A stretch of DNA of 64,000 nt from Thermopolyspora sp044507605 (GCA_044507605.1 JBIQJI010000002.1:1-64000); one strand, 5' to 3'. Shown: positions 25,368 through 34,225, counted from the stretch's first letter. Notes: generated by a model not told the origin, from the sequence alone. Numbers and translations are program-made.

Positions 25368-25503
25368 CCCCCCACTAGTGAAGATCAGATTTTGCTCGTG
25401 TGAGGCTTGCATGCCTGCCTCGCTGCTTGTTTGATGTCGTAAGTAAATATGGATTAATGTCTCATTGGCAAGAGCGAGTTGTCGGTTCCGTGGAGGACAG
25501 ACC
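25368..25503. promoter_or_regulatory. Divergent control region of the catabolic cluster
   Basis: 136 bases between two divergently transcribed operons. It is AT-rich for this genome in its right half (TAAGTAAATATGGATTAATG at about 25441-25460) and likely holds both promoters and operator sites for the double-TetR protein coded at the end of the plus-strand operon. No clean palindrome was found. Confidence 0.4.
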
Positions 25504-26691
25504 ATGGACCGTGCCGTCCACATCACGGGCGTCGGGATGATCCCGTTCGCCAAACCCAGCGCCGGCGAACCCTACGACGTGATGGCCGAGAAGGCGGCGC
25601 GAGCCGCGCTGGCCGACGCGGGGATCGACTACCGCCAGGTGCAGCAGGCCTACGCCGGATACGTGTACGGCGACTCGACCTGCGGCCAGGCCGCCCTCTA
25701 CGGCCTCGGCCAGAGCGGCATCCCCATCGTCAACGTGAACAACAACTGCGCGACCGGCTCCTCCGCACTCTGGCTCGCCCGGCAGGCGGTCATGTCCGGA
25801 GCGGCCGACTGCGTGCTCGCCGTGGGCTTCGAGCAGATGCGCCCCGGTGCGCTGGCGACCGTCTGGGACGACCGCCCCAGCCCGCTGGCCCGCGCCGCCG
25901 ACACCATGACCGCCATCCAGGGCATCGACGACCACGCCCCGATCGCCGCGCAGTACTTCGGCGGCGCGGGGATGGCTTACGCCGACAAGTACGACACCGC
26001 CCCCGAGACCTTCGCCAAGATCGCGGTCAAGGCCCGCCGACACGCCGCGAACAACCCCTACGCCGTCTTCCGCACCCCCGTCACCGAGGAAGAGGTGCTG
26101 GCCTCCCCCCACATCTACGGCCCGCTCACCCGGCTGCAGTGCTGCCCGCCGACCTGCGGCGCGGCCGCCGCCGTGGTCTGCGGCGCGGACTTCGCCCGCC
26201 GGAACGACCTGGACACCACGGTGACGATCCGGGCGCAGGCGCTGACGACCGACACCCGCACCACCTTCGACGGCGGCGACATGACCAAGGTCGTGGGCTA
26301 CGACATGACCCGGGCCGCCGCGACCCGCGTCTACGAGGAATCGGGCGTCGACCCGCAGGACATTCCCGTGGTGGAGTTGCACGACTGCTTCACCACCAAC
26401 GAGCTCATCAGCTACGAGGCCCTCGGCCTCACCCCGGAGGGCACGGCCGAGAAGTTCGTGCTCGACGGCGACAACACCTACGGCGGCCGAGCGGTCGTCA
26501 ACCCCTCGGGCGGGCTGCTGTCCAAAGGACATCCGCTCGGCGCCACCGGCCTGGCGCAATGCGCCGAACTGGTGTGGCAGCTGCGCGGGCAGGCCGAAAA
26601 CCGGCAGGTCGATGGTGCCCGGCTCGCCCTCCAGCACAACCTCGGACTCGGCGGCGCATGCGTCGTCACCCTCTACGAGCGGACGACCTGA
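25504..26691 (+). CDS. Thiolase of the SCP-x / lipid-transfer type
   Basis: 395 aa. The acylation Cys is in VNVNNNCATGSSAL (Cys82), the classic SCP-x thiolase context; HDCF and the catalytic His in SKGHPLGATG are present, and GLGGACVV holds the final Cys. It cleaves 3-ketoacyl-CoA, usually of branched or ring-bearing chains, releasing acetyl- or propionyl-CoA. GGAGG precedes ATG 25504. It starts a tight operon with two MaoC proteins, an SDR and the double TetR regulator: spacing 1 base, 4-base overlap, 18 bases, 58 bases. Confidence 0.92.
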   Translation: MDRAVHITGVGMIPFAKPSAGEPYDVMAEKAARAALADAGIDYRQVQQAYAGYVYGDSTCGQAALYGLGQSGIPIVNVNNNCATGSSALWLARQAVMSGAADCVLAVGFEQMRPGALATVWDDRPSPLARAADTMTAIQGIDDHAPIAAQYFGGAGMAYADKYDTAPETFAKIAVKARRHAANNPYAVFRTPVTEEEVLASPHIYGPLTRLQCCPPTCGAAAAVVCGADFARRNDLDTTVTIRAQALTTDTRTTFDGGDMTKVVGYDMTRAAATRVYEESGVDPQDIPVVELHDCFTTNELISYEALGLTPEGTAEKFVLDGDNTYGGRAVVNPSGGLLSKGHPLGATGLAQCAELVWQLRGQAENRQVDGARLALQHNLGLGGACVVTLYERTT

Positions 26692-26692
26692 C

Positions 26693-27130
26693 ATGATCAC
26701 GGACCTGCGCACACCAGCCTTCACCGTGCCCGTCGAACGGGGCCGCCTGCGCTTCTTCGCCCAAGCCATCGGCGAACACGACCCCGTCTACAGCGACCTC
26801 GACGCCGCCCGCAAGGCCGGTCACCCGGACCTTCCCGTACCGCCCACGTTCCTGTTCTGCCTGGAGATGGACCGCCCCGACCCCTTCTCCTTCCTCACCG
26901 AGGCCGGCATCGACCTGGCCGGCGTCCTGCACGGCGAGCAGCGCTTCACCTACCACGCCATGGCCTACGCCGGCGACGAGCTGACCTTCGAGTCACACAT
27001 CGCCGACACCTACGAGAAGAAGGGCGGCGCCCTGCGCTTCCTCGTCCGCGAGACACGCGTCACCCGCGCCGGCGAGCCCATCGCCGACCTCACCACCGTC
27101 ATCGTCGTCCGCGGGCGGGCCGCCGCATGA
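26693..27130 (+). CDS. MaoC-like N-terminal dehydratase subunit (FAS1-type hot-dog fold)
   Basis: 145 aa. A hot-dog fold protein: RLRFFAQAIGEHDPVYSDLD followed by the YLPVPPTF-like LPVPPTFLF, then HGEQRFTYHAMAYAGDEL and VRETRVTRAGEP. The usual catalytic motif is weak here (EHDPVY), as in the structural partner of heterodimeric hydratases such as ChsH1/ChsH2 or HadAB. It begins 1 base after the thiolase stop and overlaps the next MaoC gene by 4 bases, so the two are expected to form one complex. Confidence 0.85.
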   Translation: MITDLRTPAFTVPVERGRLRFFAQAIGEHDPVYSDLDAARKAGHPDLPVPPTFLFCLEMDRPDPFSFLTEAGIDLAGVLHGEQRFTYHAMAYAGDELTFESHIADTYEKKGGALRFLVRETRVTRAGEPIADLTTVIVVRGRAAA

Positions 27131-27555
27131 CCATCGACGACATCGACGACATCGACGGCATCGCCGTCGGCGCCGAACTGCCGCCCCTGGCCGTGCCCCC
27201 GATCACACGCGCCACGCTCGCGCTCTACGCCAGCGCCTCCGGCGACCACAATCCCCTCCACATCGACCTGGACGCGGCCCGCGCCGCAGGCATGGACGAC
27301 GTCTTCGCCCACGGCATGCTCTCGATGGCCTACCTCGGCCGGCTGCTGACCGGCTGGGTCCCCCAGGAGCGCATCCGCTCCTACAGCGTCCGTTTCGCCG
27401 CCATCACCCCCGTCCACGGCAGGCCCACCTGCACCGGCCGCGTCATGGCGGTCGAGGAGACCGGCGGTGAGCGGCGGGCCCGGCTGGACCTGCGGGTGAC
27501 CCTGGACGACGGCACCGTCACCCTCACCGGCCACGCCATCGTCTCCCTCACCTAG
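27127..27555 (+). CDS. MaoC-type enoyl-CoA hydratase, catalytic subunit
   Basis: 142 aa. The hydratase-2 motif SGDHNPLHIDLDAA carries the catalytic Asp and His, followed by FAHGMLSMAYLGRLLTGW and the beta-sheet VRFAAITPV. The start (ATGACC) overlaps the previous gene by ATGA. The first codons are three near-identical 9-base units coding IDD repeats, likely a slippage-prone stretch. With its partner it would hydrate 2-enoyl-CoA to 3-hydroxyacyl-CoA. Confidence 0.9.
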   Translation: MTIDDIDDIDGIAVGAELPPLAVPPITRATLALYASASGDHNPLHIDLDAARAAGMDDVFAHGMLSMAYLGRLLTGWVPQERIRSYSVRFAAITPVHGRPTCTGRVMAVEETGGERRARLDLRVTLDDGTVTLTGHAIVSLT

Positions 27556-27573
27556 ACCCTCGAAAGGACACCC

Positions 27574-28398
27574 GTGGGAACACTCGACGGAAGGACCGCC
27601 CTCGTCTCCGGCTCGGGCCGCGGCATCGGCCGGGCCATCGCCCTGAAGCTCGCCCACCAGGGGGCGCGCGTCGTCGTCAACGACCTGGATCCCGAACCCG
27701 CCGAGGAGACCGTACGGCTGATCGAGGCCGGCGGGGGTGCGGCCGTCGCGTGCACCGGCAGCGTCACCGACGACGGGTTCGCCGACCGGTTCGCCGCCAC
27801 GGCCGTCGGCGCCTTCGGCGGCCTCGACATCGTGATCAACAACGCCGGTTACACCTGGGACGGCGTGATTCAGAAGATGACCGACGAGCAGTGGGACGCC
27901 ATCATCGACGTCCACCTCAAGGCGCCCTTCCGGATCCTGCGCGCGGTCCAGCCGATCATCAGCGCCCGGGTCAAGGAGGAGCGTGCCCGGGGCGTACACG
28001 TCCAGCGCAAGATCGTCAACATCTCGTCCATCGCCGGACTCGCCGGGAACGCCGGGCAGGCCAACTACGGCGCCGCCAAAGCCGGTGTCGTCGGGCTGAC
28101 CAGGACCCTGGCCAAGGAGTGGGGCCGGTACGGGGTCAACGTCAACGCCGTCGCCTTCGGCCTCATCCGCACCCGCCTCACCGAGGCGACGGCCGGCGGC
28201 GGAGCAACCATCGACGTCCAGGGCCGGGAGATCGAAGTGGGGGTGAACCCCGGCCTGCTGTCCGCCATGGAGCGCATGATCCCGCTCGGCCGGGCCGGCA
28301 CCCCCCGGGAGGCCGCGGGCGCGGTCTACCTGCTGTGCACACCCGAGTCCGACTACATCAGCGGCGAAGTGATCGTCTGCGGGGGCGGGTACCGCTGA
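27574..28398 (+). CDS. Short-chain dehydrogenase/reductase (3-hydroxyacyl-CoA dehydrogenase type)
   Basis: 274 aa. The cofactor motif is VSGSGRGIGRAIA, then NNAG, catalytic Ser in NISSIAG and YGAAK (Tyr-x-x-x-Lys); SDYISGEVIVCGGG closes the domain. Acidic residues after the second strand (VNDLDPEP) favour NAD over NADP. An insert around EERARGVHVQRK is characteristic of hydroxyacyl-CoA dehydrogenases of the HSD17B4/MaoC-linked kind. GAAAGGA precedes GTG 27574. In the operon it would oxidise the MaoC product to the thiolase substrate. Confidence 0.9.
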   Translation: MGTLDGRTALVSGSGRGIGRAIALKLAHQGARVVVNDLDPEPAEETVRLIEAGGGAAVACTGSVTDDGFADRFAATAVGAFGGLDIVINNAGYTWDGVIQKMTDEQWDAIIDVHLKAPFRILRAVQPIISARVKEERARGVHVQRKIVNISSIAGLAGNAGQANYGAAKAGVVGLTRTLAKEWGRYGVNVNAVAFGLIRTRLTEATAGGGATIDVQGREIEVGVNPGLLSAMERMIPLGRAGTPREAAGAVYLLCTPESDYISGEVIVCGGGYR

Positions 28399-28456
28399 CG
28401 TTCCGGCCTACGATGCGCAGGTGGCTTCGACGAGGGGGAAAACGGAGGGGAAGACG

Positions 28457-29713
28457 ATGAAGGCGCGGACCGCGGGGGCGCCCGCCAAGCGCAGCCGTCC
28501 CCGCAACCGCAAGGCGCAGATCGTCTCCGTCGCCGCCGAGCTCTTCCATCGCCAGGGCTATCACACCGTGACGATGGACGAGATCGCCAACGCCGTCGGC
28601 ATCACGGCGGGTGCCCTTTACCGGCACTTCCACAACAAGCAGGAGCTGCTGGCACGCACCGTCCTCGACGGGCTCCTGGCCTTCGAGACCCTCATGGACG
28701 ACCACGCTGCCGGCGACGTCGACGGCCTCCTGCGCGCCATGGCCGCCCTGACGCTGGACCGGCGCGACCTCGGCGTGCTGTGGCAGCGGGAGTCCCGGCA
28801 CCTTCCGCAGCCCGAACGCGATCAGCTCCGGCACCGCTTCCGCTCCATCGCGGGCCGCGCGGCGGCGACGCTGACGGCCGCCCGTCCCGGCCTCGGCCCC
28901 GCCGACGCCGACTTTCTGGTGTGGGCGATCTTCGCCACGTTCGCCAGCTCGTCCCACCACTCGGTGAACCTGCCGCGCGCGCGTTTCGAAGACCTGCTGC
29001 ATGCGATGGGCACCGCCCTCGCCGAGGTCGCCCTGCCCCCGCCGCAGGGCCCGCCGCCAGGCGCGCCTCCTCGGCCGCGCCCGGGACTGGCTCGCGCCTC
29101 CCGCCGGGAAGCCCTCATCGACGCGGCGGCCCGGCTGTTCGGCGAGCGTGGCTACCAGGCCGTGAGCATGGAAGACATCGGCGCGGCGGCGGGCATCAGC
29201 GGCGCCGGCATCTACAACCACGTCACCGCCAAGTCCGACCTTCTGGTGGCGGCGCTCACCCGCGCCGCCGACGCCCTGCAGCTCGACGCCTCCCGCGCCT
29301 TCGCCGCCGCCGCCGATCCCCGGCACGCGCTCGACCTGCTGCTGCGCTCGTACATCGACCTGACGGTCGGCAACAGGCACCTCACCGGCGCGCTGATCAC
29401 CGAGGTGATCCAGCTGCCCGCCGAGCAACGCCACACGATCCGCCGTCTCCAGCACGACTACGTCAGCGAATGGGTGCATCTGCTCACCGCCGAGCGCCCC
29501 GAGCTGACCGAGGCCGAGGCCCGGGTCGTCGTGCACGCGGTCCTCACGACCGTCAACGACCTGCCCCGCATCGACCATCTGCGCGAACGGGCCGGATTGC
29601 GCGGTGACCTGCTCGCCGTGTGCCGGGCTCTCCTGCGCGCCCCGGCGGGTGACAAACGTCAGGACGCCGGCCGGCCCGCCGTTCCCGGAGAGCGGCCCGG
29701 AGCAGCCACGTGA
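28457..29713 (+). CDS. Fused double TetR-type regulator
   Basis: 418 aa. There are two complete TetR modules in one chain. The first HTH is at about residues 16-62 (AELFHRQGYHTVTMDEIANA, GALYRHFHNKQELL). After a Pro/Gly/Arg-rich linker near 190-210, a second HTH follows at about 216-262 (ARLFGERGYQAVSMEDIGAA, GIYNHVTAKSDLL). Each is followed by its own helical ligand domain. Most TetR proteins are about 200 aa dimers, so this is a covalent pseudo-dimer. GGAGGGG lies 6 bases before ATG 28457. As the last gene of the catabolic operon it probably senses an acyl-CoA intermediate and autoregulates. Confidence 0.88.
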   Translation: MKARTAGAPAKRSRPRNRKAQIVSVAAELFHRQGYHTVTMDEIANAVGITAGALYRHFHNKQELLARTVLDGLLAFETLMDDHAAGDVDGLLRAMAALTLDRRDLGVLWQRESRHLPQPERDQLRHRFRSIAGRAAATLTAARPGLGPADADFLVWAIFATFASSSHHSVNLPRARFEDLLHAMGTALAEVALPPPQGPPPGAPPRPRPGLARASRREALIDAAARLFGERGYQAVSMEDIGAAAGISGAGIYNHVTAKSDLLVAALTRAADALQLDASRAFAAAADPRHALDLLLRSYIDLTVGNRHLTGALITEVIQLPAEQRHTIRRLQHDYVSEWVHLLTAERPELTEAEARVVVHAVLTTVNDLPRIDHLRERAGLRGDLLAVCRALLRAPAGDKRQDAGRPAVPGERPGAAT

Positions 29714-29749
29714 GCGGTGATCCCGGGGACCGGGTCCCTTCCCGGCGCG

Positions 29750-30904
29750 TCAGCGGCGGCGGGTGTTGAGCCGGGCGGCCTGGCGGGTCAGGTGGTCGCG
29801 TTCGGCCAGGTTGGGGGCCTTGTGGGCGGCCTCGGCGTACAGCCGCGCCGCCGTCGCCAGGTCGCCGTCGCGCTCGTGGAGGTACGCCGCCACCGCGGCG
29901 TAGCGGGGCACAGAGGCGTCCAGCTCCTCGAGCGCCGCCAGGCCGGCCCGCGGTCCGTCGGCCTCTCCGACGGCCACCGCGCGGTTGAGCCGGATGACCG
30001 GGCTGTCGTTGAAGCGGGTGAGCTCGTCGTACCACTCGACGATCTGCACCCAGTCGGTCTCCTCGGCGGTGGGCGCGTCGGCGTGGAGGGCCGCGATGGC
30101 GGCCTGGGCCTGGAACTCGCCCAGCCGGTCGCGGGCGAGGGCCGCCTGCAGGATTCGGACGCCCTCGGCGATCAGCGCGGTGTCCCACCGGGCCCGGTCC
30201 TGCTCGGCGAGCGGCACCAGGCGGCCGTCGGACGTTGTGCGGGCCGCGCGCCGGGCGTGGTGGAGCAGCATGAGGGCGAGCAGCCCCGCCACCTCGGGAT
30301 GGTCGACGGCGGCCGTGAGCCGCCGGGTGAGCCTGATGGCCTCGGCGGCGAGGTCGACGTCGCCGGAGTAGCCTTCGTTGAAGACCAGGTAGAGGACGCG
30401 CAGCACGGTGGCGACGTCGCCGGGCCGGTCGAAACGTACGCCGGCGATGGTGCGCTTGGCCCGGCTGATCCGTTGCGCCATCGTGGCCTCGGGCACCAGA
30501 TAGGCCTGGGCGATCTGGCGGGTGGTCAGCCCGCCGACGGCGCGCAGGGTGAGCGCGACCGCCGATGCCGGGGTCAGCGACGGGTGGGCGCACATGAAGT
30601 ACAGCTGGAGCGTGTCGTCCACCGCGGGCACCGGCCCGGGGGCCGGCTCCTCGTCCGCGGCATCCTCGCGCCGCCGACGGGCGGCGTCCGAGCGGGTCGC
30701 GTCGACGAACTTGCGCCAGGCCACGGTGATCAGCCAGCCCTTGGGATCCCGCGGCGGATCGCCGGGCCAGACCCGCAGCGCCTCGACCAGCGCGTCCTGC
30801 ACGGCGTCCTCTGCCGCCGCGAAGTCGGCTCCGCGGCGGCAGAGGATGGCGAGGACGGTGGGGATGAGGCTTCTGAGCAGAGCCTCGTCCATGGGTGCGG
30901 TCAC
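29750..30904 (-). CDS. ECF42-type RNA polymerase sigma factor with C-terminal TPR-like extension
   Basis: 384 aa from GTG 30904, which overlaps the upstream DGPF gene by GTGA; ATG 30892 is the alternative. Region 2 is DFAAAEDAVQDALVEAL and PKGWLITVAWRKFVD; region 4 is LTTRQIAQAYLVPEATMAQRI. The long C-terminal part (LYLVFNEGYSG, RLTRRL, DRARWDTALIAEG, then helical repeats to RRR) is the hallmark of the ECF42 group, where it is needed for activity. These factors have no classical anti-sigma and are coded with DGPF proteins, as here. Confidence 0.93.
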   Translation of the reverse strand: MTAPMDEALLRSLIPTVLAILCRRGADFAAAEDAVQDALVEALRVWPGDPPRDPKGWLITVAWRKFVDATRSDAARRRREDAADEEPAPGPVPAVDDTLQLYFMCAHPSLTPASAVALTLRAVGGLTTRQIAQAYLVPEATMAQRISRAKRTIAGVRFDRPGDVATVLRVLYLVFNEGYSGDVDLAAEAIRLTRRLTAAVDHPEVAGLLALMLLHHARRAARTTSDGRLVPLAEQDRARWDTALIAEGVRILQAALARDRLGEFQAQAAIAALHADAPTAEETDWVQIVEWYDELTRFNDSPVIRLNRAVAVGEADGPRAGLAALEELDASVPRYAAVAAYLHERDGDLATAARLYAEAAHKAPNLAERDHLTRQAARLNTRRR

Positions 30905-31308
30905 TCCGTGATGGTGGGCGGCTCGGTCAGGAACGGGCGAACCTCGAGCCACTCGTGGATCGGTTCGCCGCCCGCCCCGGGGGCGGCGGACAGTTCCCCG
31001 GCCAGCTCGATGGCACGCTCGAAGCTGTCGACGTCGATGATCATCCAGCCGGCGATGAGGTCCTTGGTCTCGGCGAACGGCCCGTCGGTGACCGGCGGGC
31101 GTCCCTCACCGTCGTACCGCACCCACACCCCCTCGGGGGCGAGGGCCTGCCCGCCCACGAACTCGCCGGTCTGCTCCAGCCGGGCCGCGAAATCGTGCAT
31201 GTACTGCATGTGGGCCGAGATCTCCTCCGGCGTCCACTTGTCCATCGGCACGTCGTTGACCGCGGCGGGTGCGCCTCGGTAGTGCTTGAGCAGCAGGTAC
31301 TTGGCCAT
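30901..31308 (-). CDS. DGPF/YCII-related protein, partner of ECF42
   Basis: 135 aa. The signature VTDGPFAETKDLIAGW gives the family its name; MAKYLLLKHYRG and a Glu/Asp-rich helix (TPEEISAHMQYMHDF) precede it. The fold is a ferredoxin-like YCII dimer with no established reaction. DGPF genes are the main known targets of ECF42 factors. GAGGAGA precedes the ATG, and a sequence matching the reported ECF42 promoter lies about 50 bases upstream. Confidence 0.93.
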   Translation of the reverse strand: MAKYLLLKHYRGAPAAVNDVPMDKWTPEEISAHMQYMHDFAARLEQTGEFVGGQALAPEGVWVRYDGEGRPPVTDGPFAETKDLIAGWMIIDVDSFERAIELAGELSAAPGAGGEPIHEWLEVRPFLTEPPTITE

Positions 31309-31357
31309 GGTGTCTCTCCTCGCTGGTGCGACCCATTGTGGTCGCGTTCGTTGCGGG

Positions 31358-31384
31358 GACGGAGCCGGTCACCGGTTTTCGACA
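31358..31384 (-). promoter_or_regulatory. Predicted ECF42-dependent promoter of the DGPF-sigma operon
   Basis: On the minus strand TGTCGA (31384-31379) and CGTC (31361-31358) are separated by 17 bases, about 50 bases before the DGPF start. From memory, ECF42 promoters carry TGTCGA at -35 and CG(A/T)C at -10, so this is a good candidate for autoregulation. Confidence 0.6.
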
Positions 31385-31608
31385 TCACCGTCCGGCCATT
31401 TTCGGGCTATCCCCACTTTCGTTGGAGACCAGCGGCTCCCGCGCTGGGTGTCGGCCCGCCGGGTGGTGGCCCGGCCGCCGGCCTCGGCCCACGGCGTCGG
31501 TCAAGGGCGACGACGACCTCACCGGAACGCGCTGTCGCGCTAGCACCGGTGGCGACCTCACGTGTCTCGGCGATGCTCCGCCCCCGCGCCGCCGGTTATT
31601 GTGAGCGT

Positions 31609-32640
31609 GTGGCGAGTGGTGCTGCGGCTCCTGGACGAGGCATGCGCGCGGTCGCGCAACAGGCCGGTGTCTCGGTGACCACGGTCGCCAACGTGCTCAA
31701 CAGGCCGGAGCGCGTGGCTTCCCCGACTCGCGTGCGGGTGGAAGAGGCCATGAAGCGGGTCGGCTTCGTCCGCAACGGACCGGCCCGCCAGCTTCGCGGG
31801 GTGCCGAGCCGCTTGGTCGGCGTCGTCGTCCTCGACATCGCCAACCCCTTCTACGCCGAGGTCAATCGAGGCATCGAGGATCGCCTGGCGGAAGACCAGT
31901 GCATGATGCTGCTCTGCAGCATCGGACCGCAGGCCGACAAGGAACCCCAAGCGCTGACGTGGCTCCAGGAGCAGGGGGTCCGCGGCATCGTCATCTCCCC
32001 CGTCCACGAGGACCCGGCCCGATTGGAGGAGATCAGCGCACAGGGCACACCCGTCGTTCTGCTGGACCATCTTCCGGACGACGCCGACCTGTGCGCCGCC
32101 GGGGTCGATCACTACGCGGGGGGCCGGCTGACCGCCGAGCATCTCCTGGCGCTGGGCCATCGGCGGATCGCCTTCCTCGGCGGCTCTACCGTCGTCAAGG
32201 CGGTCCGAGAACGTCGCCACGGCCTTCGCGACGCCCTCCGGGACGCCGGGCTGGACGTCGGGCACAGCCTCGTCGACATCGATATGCGCCCCGCCGGTCT
32301 CGTCGGCGCCGCTGATGCGGCGATCGGCAGGCTCATGTTGATGGAGGACCCCGTCACGGCGATCGTCTGCATGAACGACATGGCGGCCCTTGGGGTCCTG
32401 CAGGGACTCGATCGCCACGGCGTTCGCGTCCCCGATGAGATGTCGGTCGTCGGCTACGACGACATCGCCTTCGCCTCCCGGCTCAACCCCGCCCTCACCA
32501 CAATCCGCCAGCCCACGTACGAGCTGGGATGCGCGGCGGCGGAGCTCCTGCTGGAGGAGGCCGAGCCGGGGCACCGTCACCGGACGGTCTGCTTCCCGCC
32601 CCAGCTGATCGTCCGCGCGTCGACCGCGGACGCCGGCTGA
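31609..32640 (+). CDS. LacI-family transcription regulator
   Basis: 343 aa from GTG 31609; ATG 31642 (332 aa) is as likely and starts right at the HTH. The DNA-binding part is MRAVAQQAGVSVTTVANVLN followed by the hinge helix PARQLRG. The periplasmic-binding-like domain has VGVVVLDIANPFYAEV, IVISPVHED, VDHYAGGRLTAEHLLALGHR, MNDMAALGVLQGL and the LTTIRQPTYELG end. The effector is probably a sugar. It converges on the neighbouring secreted GH5 gene, whose upstream region contains palindromes that could be its operators. Confidence 0.92.
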   Translation: MASGAAAPGRGMRAVAQQAGVSVTTVANVLNRPERVASPTRVRVEEAMKRVGFVRNGPARQLRGVPSRLVGVVVLDIANPFYAEVNRGIEDRLAEDQCMMLLCSIGPQADKEPQALTWLQEQGVRGIVISPVHEDPARLEEISAQGTPVVLLDHLPDDADLCAAGVDHYAGGRLTAEHLLALGHRRIAFLGGSTVVKAVRERRHGLRDALRDAGLDVGHSLVDIDMRPAGLVGAADAAIGRLMLMEDPVTAIVCMNDMAALGVLQGLDRHGVRVPDEMSVVGYDDIAFASRLNPALTTIRQPTYELGCAAAELLLEEAEPGHRHRTVCFPPQLIVRASTADAG

Positions 32641-32743
32641 GGCGTGCCCCAAAGGCACGGACGACACGACGGTTCCGCTGCCGGCCGGGGTCCTTCTTCC
32701 GGCCCGTCCTTTTCCGGCCCGTCTTTTCCGGCGCGCCGTGGCC

Positions 32744-32775
32744 TGCGGCCGGGTGCCTCGCCGCACCCGGCCGCA
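32744..32775. terminator. Bidirectional hairpin between lacI-type gene and GH5 gene
   Basis: TGCGGCCGGGTGC (32744-32756) and GCACCCGGCCGCA (32763-32775) form a perfect 13-bp stem with a 6-nt loop, 19 bases beyond the GH5 stop and about 100 beyond the regulator stop. Confidence 0.75.
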
Positions 32776-32794
32776 CGGCCCGTGGACTGTTATG

Positions 32795-34126
32795 TCAGCT
32801 CGCGGTGCAGGTCAGCGTGGGGACGCTGTTGGTGCCGTTCCAGGATCCGAGGAACCCGAACGTGGTGGCGGCCCCGGCGCCGAGGCTGCCGTTGTAGCTC
32901 ATGTTGCGGGCGGTCACGGTGGATCCGCTGCTGCTGACCTGCGCGTTCCAGGCCTGGGTGACCTGCTGGCCGTCGCCGAAGGTCCACGTCACCGTCCAGC
33001 CGCTGATCGCCGAACTGCCGGCGGTGACCTTGACCTCGCCCTGGAAGCCGCCGCCCCACTGGTTCGTCACCTGGTAGGTGGCCGAGCAGCCTCCGTCGCC
33101 CGGCGTCGGAGTGGAGGTCGGGGTCAGGGTGGGGGTGGGAGTGGAGGTCGGGCCGCCGTAGATCGTGGCTTCCTTGGACGTCGCCTTGATGCCGTTGGCA
33201 CCGTTGATGATCCGCTCGCCCCAGGTCGTGAGCCGGTCCGGATCGAAGTCGGTCGTCATGTCCAGGATCGGGTCGGTGTTGCCGCTCCAGGACCACGCGA
33301 TGTAGCCGATGCCGCGCTTCTGGGCCTCGGCCGCGACCGTTCGGTCGTCCACCTCGCCGCTCTGGAACTGCCAGCCGAACTCGCCGATGACGAGCGGCCA
33401 CCCGTTCGCCTGAAACGTGTCGAGGTAGCTGACGATGCTGGAGGCGGTGTTGAAGACGGCGTACATGTGGATCGACAGCACCGTGTTGTGCAGGGTGTCG
33501 GCGTCCAGGACCGTCTGCGCGTTGTCGCGCATGACGTACTGCCAGTCCTGGCCCCAGTTGGGAGCGTCGACCATGAGCAGGTGCTCGAAGCCGTTGCTGC
33601 GCATCTTCTTGATCGCGTTCACGGTGGCGTCGGTCCACTGGCCGGGGTCGTTGTTGCCGATCGGCTCGTTGCCGATGTTGATGACGATGTAGTTCTCCTG
33701 GCCGACCAGGGCGCTCTTCTGGCCGATCCAGTAGTCCACGGCCTCGTCGAGCGTGGCGGCGGCGCCGTCCTCGCCGTACCCGGTGGTGTCGTGCACCTCC
33801 AGCACGCAGATGAGCTTGTTCTGCTTGCAGAGGGACACCACGTCGGCGACGTCGTTGGACGGGCCCCACCGCTTGCCGCTGCCCAACACGACGCGCACGG
33901 TGTTGGCGCCGGTGGCCTTGATGTCGGCGAACGCGCCGGTCTGGCCGGTGTACCAGACGTGCGGGTGGTTGATGCCGCGCATGATGAAGTTCTGGCCGTT
34001 GGCCTCGACGATCTTCGTGCCGCTGACGTGCAGGCCCACCGCCGCGGACGCGGGCCGGACCGCGACCATGATCGACGCTATGGCCGCGAGTACGGCGGCG
34101 GCGAAGGCGAAAAGCTTTGTCCTCAT
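32795..34126 (-). CDS. Secreted GH5 endo-mannanase/cellulase with CBM2
   Basis: 443 aa. The signal peptide is about residues 1-28 (LFAFAAAVLAAIASIMVAVRP, ending ASAA). The GH5 domain runs to about 315, with acid/base Glu154 in INIGNEPIG and nucleophile Glu249 in VIGEFGW; GINHPHVWY and AWSWSGN favour the mannanase branch of GH5. A Thr/Pro linker (TPTPTLTPTSTPTP) leads to a family 2 carbohydrate-binding module (CSATYQVTNQWGGGFQGEV, SGWTVTWTF, then WNAQVSSSGSTVT). It would attack plant mannan or cellulose outside the cell. GAGG lies 7 bases before the ATG. Confidence 0.92.
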   Translation of the reverse strand: MRTKLFAFAAAVLAAIASIMVAVRPASAAVGLHVSGTKIVEANGQNFIMRGINHPHVWYTGQTGAFADIKATGANTVRVVLGSGKRWGPSNDVADVVSLCKQNKLICVLEVHDTTGYGEDGAAATLDEAVDYWIGQKSALVGQENYIVINIGNEPIGNNDPGQWTDATVNAIKKMRSNGFEHLLMVDAPNWGQDWQYVMRDNAQTVLDADTLHNTVLSIHMYAVFNTASSIVSYLDTFQANGWPLVIGEFGWQFQSGEVDDRTVAAEAQKRGIGYIAWSWSGNTDPILDMTTDFDPDRLTTWGERIINGANGIKATSKEATIYGGPTSTPTPTLTPTSTPTPGDGGCSATYQVTNQWGGGFQGEVKVTAGSSAISGWTVTWTFGDGQQVTQAWNAQVSSSGSTVTARNMSYNGSLGAGAATTFGFLGSWNGTNSVPTLTCTAS

Positions 34127-34225
34127 GTACTCACCTCGTGATCGAGGGCCGACAGGTTTCGGGGCGAAGGGGAGCGCCGACCCGGCCCACGTGGCCACGA
34201 AGGCGAGCGGCGCGATTGTAACGTT

